From contig NZ_LMGJ01000012.1 of assembly GCF_001427385.1 (NCBI RefSeq), forward strand, positions 124,433-188,432: 64,000 nt of DNA, in the 5' to 3' direction. The position numbers were made by a program, and so were the translations under genes. The stretch is from Mesorhizobium sp. Root157 (GTDB lineage: Bacteria > Pseudomonadota > Alphaproteobacteria > Rhizobiales > Rhizobiaceae). Numbering within the stretch: position 1 is the stretch's first letter; each line of letters opens with the position of its first letter. Shown here piece after piece: positions 9,262 through 16,161 of the stretch. Under the pieces are notes generated by a model, which was given only the letters and a program-made list of their open reading frames with translations, ran no database searches and was not told where the DNA came from.

Positions 9262-10583
9262 GCACCGGGTTCTTCGGCGACATCAAGAAGATCAAATACG
9301 AAGGACCGGATTCGACCAATCCGCTGGCCTATCGCTTCTACAATCCCGACGAGATCGTCGCCGGCAAGCGGCTGGAAGACCATTTGCGTTTCGCCGTTGC
9401 CTATTGGCATTCCTTCGCCTGGCCGGGCGGCGACCCGTTCGGCGGCCAGACTTTTGAGCGGCCGTGGTTCCCAAAGGGGGGCGAAGATGACGATATGGAC
9501 AAGGCGCGGCTGAAAGCCGATGTCGCCTTCGAAATGTTCTCTCTATTGGGTGCGCCCTATTACTGTTTCCATGACGCGGATGTGCGGCCTGAAGGCAGGG
9601 ACTTCTCCGAGAGCGCTGCAAATCTTGACGAGATCGTCGACATCTTCGAGACAAAGCAGAAGGAGACGGGCGTCAAGCTTTTGTGGGGCACGGCAAACCT
9701 GTTCTCCAATCGCCGTTACATGGCGGGTGCAGCGACCAATCCCGATCCGGATGTGTTTGCCTATGCGGCTGCCACGGTGAAGACATGCCTCGATGTCACC
9801 AAGCGCCTCAAGGGCGAGAACTATGTGCTGTGGGGCGGGCGCGAGGGCTACGAGACGCTGCTCAACACCGATATTGGGCGCGAGCAGGAACAGGCAGGCC
9901 GCTTCCTGTCCATGGTCGTCGATTACAAGCACAAGATTGGTTTCAAGGGCACGATCCTGATCGAGCCGAAGCCGCAGGAGCCGACCAAGCACCAGTACGA
10001 CTACGATGTTGCCACCGTCTACGGCTTCCTCAAGAGGTTCGGGCTGGAGAAGGAGGTCAAGGTCAATATCGAGCAGGGCCACGCCATTCTCGCCGGCCAT
10101 TCCTTCGAGCATGAACTGGCGATGGCCAACGCGCTTGGCATTTTCGGTTCCATCGATATGAACCGCAACGACTACCAGTCCGGCTGGGATACCGACCAGT
10201 TTCCCAACAACGTGCCGGAAATGGCGCTGGCCTACTATCATGTCCTGCTGGGCGGCGGCTTCAAGAGCGGCGGCACCAATTTCGACGCCAAGCTGCGCCG
10301 CCAGTCGCTCGACCCGCAGGATCTGTTGATCGCCCATATCGGCGGCATGGATTGCTGTGCGCGCGGCCTGAAGGCGGCGGCCAGGATGATCGAGGACAAG
10401 GCGCTGTCCGGCCCGCTGGAGGAGCGCTATGCCGGCTGGAAATCCGCCGAAGCGAAGGCGATGCTGTCAGGCAAGCACACGCTGGAGGAGATTGCCGAGC
10501 GCGTGGTCAAGAACAAGATCGAGCCGCAGCCGAAGTCCGGGCGGCAGGAATATCTGGAAAACATCGTCAACCGCTACGTATAG
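9258..10583 (+). CDS. xylA: xylose isomerase
   Basis: 441-residue class II xylose isomerase converting D-xylose to D-xylulose in the cytoplasm. Diagnostic stretches are [32 protein letters not shown] and SIDMNRND, which together supply the metal-binding Glu, His and Asp residues. Length is normal for the class. It is the second gene of the xylB-xylA operon with a four-base overlap. A xylose importer is not in the window. Confidence 0.96.
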   Translation: MSTGFFGDIKKIKYEGPDSTNPLAYRFYNPDEIVAGKRLEDHLRFAVAYWHSFAWPGGDPFGGQTFERPWFPKGGEDDDMDKARLKADVAFEMFSLLGAPYYCFHDADVRPEGRDFSESAANLDEIVDIFETKQKETGVKLLWGTANLFSNRRYMAGAATNPDPDVFAYAAATVKTCLDVTKRLKGENYVLWGGREGYETLLNTDIGREQEQAGRFLSMVVDYKHKIGFKGTILIEPKPQEPTKHQYDYDVATVYGFLKRFGLEKEVKVNIEQGHAILAGHSFEHELAMANALGIFGSIDMNRNDYQSGWDTDQFPNNVPEMALAYYHVLLGGGFKSGGTNFDAKLRRQSLDPQDLLIAHIGGMDCCARGLKAAARMIEDKALSGPLEERYAGWKSAEAKAMLSGKHTLEEIAERVVKNKIEPQPKSGRQEYLENIVNRYV

Positions 10584-10664
10584 AGCAGCACCTCGAACCG
10601 AGATCGCGGCGACGGAAAGGCGCAAATTGTCGTCGTTGCCCAGATGCTGCCTTGATGTCTTCAT

Positions 10665-10685
10665 GAGGCCGTCACGGGCGGCCTC
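10665..10685 (+). terminator. weak hairpin after xylA
   Basis: GAGGCCG and CGGCCTC form a 7-bp stem with a 7-base loop, about 80 bases after the xylA stop and 40 bases before the next small gene. There is no T run, so factor-independent termination is doubtful. Confidence 0.35.
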
Positions 10686-10725
10686 TATATCGGCATCGTA
10701 ACAAGCTCAAAGGAGGCGAACCGAT

Positions 10726-10935
10726 ATGCAGAACGAACGCGAAATCGACGCTCTTCTGTCGAACGAAGCCTGCGATTCCATTATCGACCGGCTGATGACC
10801 TTGCCACGCCCGCCGGACGGGGGGCAGGCTGGCGGCGAGTGGGACCGCGCGGTCGCAAGCCGCTTCGAGGCCCGCCTTGCACGCCGATTGCGCACGCTGC
10901 TCGACCCAGGCGACAGCGATCTCCACGCTGCCTGA
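10726..10935 (+). CDS. 69-residue hypothetical protein
   Basis: Short acidic-to-basic protein, not recognised. The case for a real gene is a near-consensus ribosome binding site (AAAGGAGG at 10710-10717) eight bases before the ATG. The protein is soluble and probably helical: an acidic N-terminal half with one Cys, a Pro/Gly hinge near residues 28-37, and an Arg-rich amphipathic C-terminal half. It lies between xylA and the HAD phosphatase gene and ends 59 bases before the latter, so the two could be co-transcribed. Confidence 0.6.
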   Translation: MQNEREIDALLSNEACDSIIDRLMTLPRPPDGGQAGGEWDRAVASRFEARLARRLRTLLDPGDSDLHAA

Positions 10936-10994
10936 GCCCTCCACATCCTTTCGAACGGTTTGACGAATGGTCGGCCGTTCGTCATCCTTCACCG

Positions 10995-11765
10995 ATGCTG
11001 CGCGGCGTACTTCTGGACCTGGCCGGTGTGGTTTATGACGGCGACACCCGGATACCGGGTGCCGCCGGCGCGATCCGGCGTTTGCGGGCCGCGGGGCTGG
11101 CGGTTCGTTTCGTTAGCAACACGACCCGTTCGCCGCGGCAAACGCTGGTCGAGCAGCTTGCCGGGTTCGGCATCGGGGTTGCCGGCCACGAATTGATCAC
11201 ACCGGCGGCGGCGGCCATCGCCTGGCTGAGGCTGAACAAGCGCACGCCGCTGTTTGTAGTCCATCCGAAGCTGAGGCCGGAGTTCGAAGGTCTGCCCTTT
11301 GCAGGCAAGCCGGCGGTCGTCGTCGGCGATGCCGGTGAAACCTTCGACTACGCGGTGCTCAACGAAGCGTTCCGGCAGTTGATGGCGGGCGCCGATCTCG
11401 TCGCGCTTGCCAACAACCGCATGTTCAAGGATCGCGACGGATTGCCCAGCATGGATGCCGGGGCCTTCGTGGCGGCTCTGGAGTTCGCCAGCGGTGTGAA
11501 GGCAACGGTGATCGGCAAGCCGGCTTCGGCGTTCTTCCAGGCGGCGTTGCGGGATATGGGGTGCGCGGCGCCCGAGGTGGCGATGGTCGGCGACGATGCC
11601 GAAAGCGATGTGGCGGGCGCCTTGAGCGCCGGTCTTGGTGCAGCGCTGCTGGTGCGGACCGGCAAATACCGGCCGGGAGACGAGGCGCGCTTCGATCCGC
11701 CGCCGACGGCCGTGGTCAAAGATCTCGCAGCGGCGGCGGACTGGCTGCTGTCCGACCGTGCCTGA
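10995..11765 (+). CDS. HAD-IIA phosphatase, LHPP-like
   Basis: 256-residue HAD-superfamily subfamily IIA hydrolase. Its whole length resembles animal LHPP (phospholysine/phosphohistidine inorganic pyrophosphate phosphatase): VRFVSNTTRSP, a central LNEAFRQL segment, KATVIGKP, MVGDDAESDV and a C-terminal TGKYRPGDE. The nucleophile is Asp8 in LLDLAGVVYD. The usual second Asp of DxD is Ala here (LHPP has Ser), an unusual general acid position. The ATG at 10995 lacks a strong ribosome binding site; the open frame continues upstream but overlaps the small gene. A cytoplasmic phosphatase role is inferred and the substrate is unknown. Confidence 0.8.
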   Translation: MLRGVLLDLAGVVYDGDTRIPGAAGAIRRLRAAGLAVRFVSNTTRSPRQTLVEQLAGFGIGVAGHELITPAAAAIAWLRLNKRTPLFVVHPKLRPEFEGLPFAGKPAVVVGDAGETFDYAVLNEAFRQLMAGADLVALANNRMFKDRDGLPSMDAGAFVAALEFASGVKATVIGKPASAFFQAALRDMGCAAPEVAMVGDDAESDVAGALSAGLGAALLVRTGKYRPGDEARFDPPPTAVVKDLAAAADWLLSDRA

Positions 11766-11769
11766 GCGT

Positions 11770-12750
11770 CTAGTTTCTCCTGAACTGCGAGGGCGCCTTG
11801 CCGAAACTGTTGGAAAACGCCCGTGAAAATGTCGCGGCGGAGGAGAAGCCGGTTCGCGCCGCGACATCGGCCAGCGGCACACGTGTGTCCACCACCAGCC
11901 GCCGCGCCGCGTTGAGCCGGAGCCTGAGATAATAGGCGCCCGGTGTTTCACCGATTGATTTGCTGAAGATGTTTTCGAGCGTGCGGGGGGTCACGCCGGC
12001 CCGGCGTGCTACCGTGGCGACCGGCAGCGGCTGGTCGACATGCGCTTCCATCAGCCGGATCGATTGCGCCAGCCTGGGGTCGTAGCCGTCGAGACGGCCG
12101 AGCGACACCAGCGGCTGCGCGTCGGTCGATGCCCGCGACTGGTCGTAGATGAACACGCTTGCCACATCTAGCGCCACAGCCATGCCGAGGCGCGAGCGGA
12201 TCAGGTGCAGCATCAGGTCGAAGGTGGGCGCAGCACCCCCGCTGGTGAACACGGGACCGTCGATGACGTAGCGGTCGGGACGCACGTCGGTGCCCGGAAA
12301 GGCGGCGGAAAAGTCCTCCATGTCTTCCCAGTGCGTGGTGGCGGCGCGGCCTTCGAGCAGGCCGGCACGGCCGACCAGCCAGGTTCCGGCCTCGACGCCG
12401 CCGACAGCCCGTGCGGAGCGTGCCGCCTGGCGCAGCCCGGCAAGCAGGACTGCCGTGGCATAGTTCTGCGTGCCGAAGCCGGCGATGACGACCACCATGT
12501 CGGCGACGTCGCGTGCGTCGAAACGGCCGCTGACCGCCACCGGCAGCCCACAGGTGGTGACGGCCGGTTCTCCGGTCATCGACACCAGTTTGAAGTCGAA
12601 CAGCGTTTCCCCCGAGATGCGGTTTGCCGCGCGCAATGGATCGATGGCCGAGGCCACGCACATGATGGACGAGCCGGAGAAAACCAGAAACGTTACCTTG
12701 AGCGGTGTGTGTTCGGCATGGAAGATGGTCGGTTTTTCGCTTTTTGCCAT
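11770..12750 (-). CDS. cdhR: GlxA-type AraC regulator, probable carnitine regulator
   Basis: 326-residue transcription factor. The N-terminal part has a DJ-1/PfpI amidotransferase-like fold (LKVTFLVFSG, VVIAGFGTQN, GVEAGTWLVGRAG). The C-terminal hundred residues are an AraC helix-turn-helix pair (VARRAGVTPRTLENIF and VAARTGFSSAATFSRAF). This architecture is that of CdhR, the carnitine regulator of Pseudomonas. The ATG at 12750 was preferred because the longer frame overlaps the divergent BKACE gene. It is divergent from the carnitine degradation genes with a 73-base gap, which fits local control. The symbol is by homology of design and context. Confidence 0.78.
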   Translation of the reverse strand: MAKSEKPTIFHAEHTPLKVTFLVFSGSSIMCVASAIDPLRAANRISGETLFDFKLVSMTGEPAVTTCGLPVAVSGRFDARDVADMVVVIAGFGTQNYATAVLLAGLRQAARSARAVGGVEAGTWLVGRAGLLEGRAATTHWEDMEDFSAAFPGTDVRPDRYVIDGPVFTSGGAAPTFDLMLHLIRSRLGMAVALDVASVFIYDQSRASTDAQPLVSLGRLDGYDPRLAQSIRLMEAHVDQPLPVATVARRAGVTPRTLENIFSKSIGETPGAYYLRLRLNAARRLVVDTRVPLADVAARTGFSSAATFSRAFSNSFGKAPSQFRRN

Positions 12751-12823
12751 TCTGTATTCGTAAATCGCGAAGCAGACGGCTGCAAGGGGCGCGATGATGG
12801 CTGAGCTTTCAGGGAGGATTGCC

Positions 12824-13741
12824 ATGCCGCTCGAGATGAATCGCGAGGTCTTCATCACCTGTGCCGTCACCGGATCGGGCGGCACGCAGGACCGCAGCCC
12901 GCACGTGCCGCGCTCGCCCAAGCAGATCGCCGACTCGGCCATCGAGGCGGCCAAGGCAGGTGCGGCGGTGGTGCACTGCCACGTGCGCGACCCCGTAACC
13001 GGCAAGCCCAGGCGCGACGTGCATCTCTACCGCGAAGTGACGGAACGCATTCGCGCCGCGGACGTCGACGTGGTGCTGAACCTCACCGCCGGCATGGGCG
13101 GCGACATGGTGTTCGGCTCGCCGGACAGCCCGCTTCCGCTGAAGGTGGACGGCACGGATATGGCCGGTGCCGCCGAGCGCGTCGAGCATGTGCGTCAGTG
13201 CCTGCCCGAGATCTGCACGCTCGACTGCGGCACGATGAATTTCGCCGAGGCCGACTATGTCATGACCAATACGCCCGGCATGCTGCGCGCCATGGGCGCC
13301 ATGATGACCGAACTCGGCGTCAAGCCGGAGATCGAGGCTTTCGATACCGGGCATCTGTGGTTCGCCAAGCAATTGGTTGCAGAAAAGGTGCTGGAGCCGG
13401 ATGCGCTGGTGCAGCTTTGCATGGGCGTGCCGTGGGGTGCGCCGGACGATCTCAACACCTTCATGGCCATGGTCAACAACGTGCCGAAGGAGTGGACGTG
13501 GTCGGCGTTTTCGCTTGGCCGCAACCAGATGGCCTATGTGGCGGCCGCGGTGCTGGCCGGCGGCAATGTCCGCGTCGGGCTGGAAGACAATTTGTGGCTG
13601 GGCAAGGGCGTTCTCGCCACCAACGCGCAACTGGTCGAGCGAGCGGTGACGGTGGTTTCCAATATGGGCGCGCGCGTCATCGGGCCGGAAGAAGTGCGCA
13701 AGAAGCTGAACCTCACCAAGCGCGTCCCGTTGACTGCGTAA
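12824..13741 (+). CDS. cdhC: 3-dehydrocarnitine cleavage enzyme (BKACE family)
   Basis: 305-residue beta-keto acid cleavage enzyme (DUF849). These zinc enzymes condense a beta-keto acid with acetyl-CoA and cleave it to acetoacetate and a new CoA ester; with dehydrocarnitine the product would be betainyl-CoA. The zinc-binding HCHVRD is at 51-56, early conserved residues are TCAVTGSGGTQ, and VRVGLEDN lies near the C-terminus. The ATG at 12824 has GGGAGG at good spacing; the ORF opens earlier at 12794. The carnitine dehydrogenase downstream and CdhR-like regulator upstream support the dehydrocarnitine assignment. Confidence 0.82.
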   Translation: MPLEMNREVFITCAVTGSGGTQDRSPHVPRSPKQIADSAIEAAKAGAAVVHCHVRDPVTGKPRRDVHLYREVTERIRAADVDVVLNLTAGMGGDMVFGSPDSPLPLKVDGTDMAGAAERVEHVRQCLPEICTLDCGTMNFAEADYVMTNTPGMLRAMGAMMTELGVKPEIEAFDTGHLWFAKQLVAEKVLEPDALVQLCMGVPWGAPDDLNTFMAMVNNVPKEWTWSAFSLGRNQMAYVAAAVLAGGNVRVGLEDNLWLGKGVLATNAQLVERAVTVVSNMGARVIGPEEVRKKLNLTKRVPLTA

Positions 13742-13766
13742 AGTTCGTTTGGACATGGCTAGAGGC

Positions 13767-13899
13767 TTGCTCCCCCTCCACCGCCTGCGCCGGTTCCCCT
13801 CCCTCGTAGACGGGGGAGGGTCCGCGGTCGCGCCGTTGGCACGATCCAGATATTCCCATGCGAAGCGGGGGAGGTAGGCCGAAGGGCCGGAGGGAGCAA
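13767..13899. repeat. GC-rich palindromic intergenic repeat
   Basis: About 133 bases between the BKACE and carnitine dehydrogenase genes. The outer arms TTGCTCCCCCTCC (13767-13779) and GGAGGGAGCAA (13889-13899) are inverted. An inner hairpin has CCCTCCC at 13797-13803 and GGGAGGG at 13814-13820, and a gggggaggta motif follows. It resembles the short mosaic palindromes common between rhizobial genes. A related piece sits inside the CoA ligase gene. Confidence 0.7.
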
Positions 13900-13924
13900 T
13901 ATCGGGGGAAGTGGAGGTATTTCA

Positions 13925-14992
13925 ATGACCATTATCGCAAAGGCTGCCGCCATCGGTGGCGGGGTTATCGGCGCCGGTTGGGTCGCGCGCCTGTTGCTGA
14001 ACGGCATCGACGTTTCGATCTTCGATCCCGATCCGGAAGCGTCCCGCAAGGTCTCGGAAGTGATGAAGGGCGCGCGCCGCGCCTACAAACAGATGCTGCC
14101 CGACGGCCTGCCCAAGGAAGGCAAGCTGACCTTCGCCAAGACCATCGCGGAAGCCGTGGCCGACGCAGATTTCATCCAGGAAAGCGTGCCGGAACGGCTT
14201 GACCTCAAGCACAAGGTGCTGGCCGAGATCGACTTGCACGCGCCGGCCAACGCCATCATCGGCTCGTCCACCTCCGGCATCAAGCCCACCGACATGCAGG
14301 TGGCGATGAAGAAGCATCCCGAGCGGCTGGTCGTCGGCCATCCGTTCAACCCGGTCTACCTGTTGCCGCTGGTCGAGATCGTCGGCGGCGAGCAGACGTT
14401 CCCCGAGGCCATCGAGGTCGCCAAGGAAATCTATGCCTCGATCGGCATGAAGCCGGTGGTGATCCGCAAGGAGATAGAGGCTTTCGTCGGCGACCGTTTG
14501 CTCGAGGCGGCATGGCGCGAGGCGCTGTGGCTGATCAAGGACGGCATCTGCACGGTCGAGGAACTGGACGACATCATGCGCTACGGCTTCGGCCTGCGCT
14601 GGGCGCAGATGGGCATGTTCCAGGTCTACCGCGTGGCCGGCGGCGAGGCCGGCATGCGCCACTTCATGGCGCAGTTCGGGCCGTGCCTGAAATGGCCGTG
14701 GACCAAGCTGATGGACGTGCCGGAGTTCAACGACGAACTGGTCGACCTGATCGCCACACAGTCGGACGAGCAGTCGGACAAATGGTCGATCCGCGAGTTG
14801 GAAAAGATCCGCGACGACAATCTGGTGGCGATCATGGATGCGCTGTCGAAGCAGAACAAGGGCAAGGGCTGGGGCGCCGGCGCGCTCCACAAGGACTACA
14901 CCAAGCAACTCGCCAAGCAGGCGGCGAAGCCACGCACCTCCAAGGCCGCCACAAAGGCAAAAGCCGAGAAGCTGAAAAAGAAAAAGGGCTGA
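13925..14992 (+). CDS. cdhA: L-carnitine 3-dehydrogenase
   Basis: 355-residue member of the 3-hydroxyacyl-CoA dehydrogenase superfamily, oxidising L-carnitine to 3-dehydrocarnitine with NAD. The Rossmann motif GGGVIGAGW is at residues 11-19. GSSTSGIKPT and VGHPFNPVYLLPLVE are the characteristic central segments. Stand-alone carnitine dehydrogenases are about 320 residues, and many rhizobial ones continue into a thioesterase domain of about 170 residues. This one instead ends in a Lys/Ala-rich tail of about 29 residues (327-355). It is followed three bases later by the acyl-CoA dehydrogenase gene. Confidence 0.83.
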   Translation: MTIIAKAAAIGGGVIGAGWVARLLLNGIDVSIFDPDPEASRKVSEVMKGARRAYKQMLPDGLPKEGKLTFAKTIAEAVADADFIQESVPERLDLKHKVLAEIDLHAPANAIIGSSTSGIKPTDMQVAMKKHPERLVVGHPFNPVYLLPLVEIVGGEQTFPEAIEVAKEIYASIGMKPVVIRKEIEAFVGDRLLEAAWREALWLIKDGICTVEELDDIMRYGFGLRWAQMGMFQVYRVAGGEAGMRHFMAQFGPCLKWPWTKLMDVPEFNDELVDLIATQSDEQSDKWSIRELEKIRDDNLVAIMDALSKQNKGKGWGAGALHKDYTKQLAKQAAKPRTSKAATKAKAEKLKKKKG

Positions 14993-14995
14993 GCC

Positions 14996-16159
14996 ATGGA
15001 TTTTGGCCTTTCGGAAGAACAACAACTCATCGTCGACACCACGCGCGCCTTTGTCGAGAACGAGCTTTACCCGCATGAGCGCGAGGTGGAGCGCACCGGC
15101 AAGCTCGAAATGGACCTCATCAAGGAACTGCAGGCCAAGGCGATTGCCGCCGGCCTTTACGCTGCCAACATGCCGGCGGACGTGGGCGGTGCCGGCCTCG
15201 ATACGTTGACCTGGCTGCTCTACGAAAAGGAACTTGGCCGCGCCAACTACGCGCTGCACTGGACCTGCGTGGCGCGGCCTTCCAACATCCTGCTGGCCGG
15301 CACCGACGAGCAGAAGGAGAAATATCTCTATCCCTGCATTCGCGGCGAAAAGTGGGATTGCCTTGCCATGACCGAGCCGGGCGCGGGCTCCGATCTGCGC
15401 GGCATGAAGGCGAGCGCGGTGCAGGACGGCGACGATTTCGTCCTCAACGGCACCAAGCATTTCATCTCCCATGCCGACATCGCCGATTTCGCCATCTGCT
15501 TCATGGCCACCGGCGAGGAAGAAACGTCTCGCGGCAAGCGCAAGAAGATCACGGCGTTCTTCGTCGACAAGGGCACCAAGGGCTTCACCGTGCGCGACGG
15601 CTATCGCAACGTTTCGCATCGCGGTTACACCAACGCCATCCTCGAATTCGATGACTGCCGCTTGCCCGCGAGTCAGGTGTTGGGTGAGGTCCACAAGGGC
15701 TTCGAGGTGGCGAATTCATGGCTGGGCGCGACGAGGCTCCAGGTTGCCTCGACCTGCCTTGGCCGTGCCGAGCGCGCGCTTGGCCACGCCATCGAATATG
15801 CCGCGCAGCGTCAGCAATTCGGCCAGCAGATCGGCAAGTTCCAGGGCGTATCCTTCAAGCTCGCCGACATGGCGATGGAACTGAAGTCGGCAGAACTGCT
15901 CACCCGCGAAGCCGGCTGGAAATACGACCAGGGCACGGTCACCGACGAGGACATGGCGATGGCCAAGCTCAAGGCCACCGAGGTGCTGGCCTTCATCGCC
16001 GACGAGGCGATCCAGATCCACGGCGGCATGGGATTGATGGACGACCTGCCGCTGGAACGCATCTGGCGCGACGCCCGCGTCGAACGCATCTGGGAAGGCA
16101 CTTCGGAAATCCAGAGGCACATTATCAGCCGGGCGCTGCTGCGGGCGGTGGGCGGGTGA
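14996..16159 (+). CDS. acyl-CoA dehydrogenase, probable gamma-butyrobetainyl-CoA dehydrogenase
   Basis: 387-residue FAD acyl-CoA dehydrogenase. TEPGAGSDLRGMKA contacts the flavin, RQQFGQQIGKFQ and QIHGGMG are family signatures, and the catalytic base is Glu367 in IWEGTSEI. It starts three bases after the carnitine dehydrogenase stop and runs straight into the CoA ligase gene. By context it would desaturate gamma-butyrobetainyl-CoA to crotonobetainyl-CoA, feeding CaiD. Sequence alone shows only a short-to-medium-chain type enzyme; a generic fatty acyl role is possible. Confidence 0.85.
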   Translation: MDFGLSEEQQLIVDTTRAFVENELYPHEREVERTGKLEMDLIKELQAKAIAAGLYAANMPADVGGAGLDTLTWLLYEKELGRANYALHWTCVARPSNILLAGTDEQKEKYLYPCIRGEKWDCLAMTEPGAGSDLRGMKASAVQDGDDFVLNGTKHFISHADIADFAICFMATGEEETSRGKRKKITAFFVDKGTKGFTVRDGYRNVSHRGYTNAILEFDDCRLPASQVLGEVHKGFEVANSWLGATRLQVASTCLGRAERALGHAIEYAAQRQQFGQQIGKFQGVSFKLADMAMELKSAELLTREAGWKYDQGTVTDEDMAMAKLKATEVLAFIADEAIQIHGGMGLMDDLPLERIWRDARVERIWEGTSEIQRHIISRALLRAVGG

Positions 16160-16161
16160 AA

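Noticed and set aside
12751-13005. 85-residue N-terminal extension of the CdhR-type regulator
   Set aside because: It overlaps the BKACE coding region on the other strand and has no family similarity; ATG 12750 gives the normal start of the amidotransferase-like domain.
13922-15694. 590-residue open frame on the minus strand opposite carnitine dehydrogenase and acyl-CoA dehydrogenase
   Set aside because: Shadow of the real genes; composition is rich in Arg, His and Gln with no motifs.
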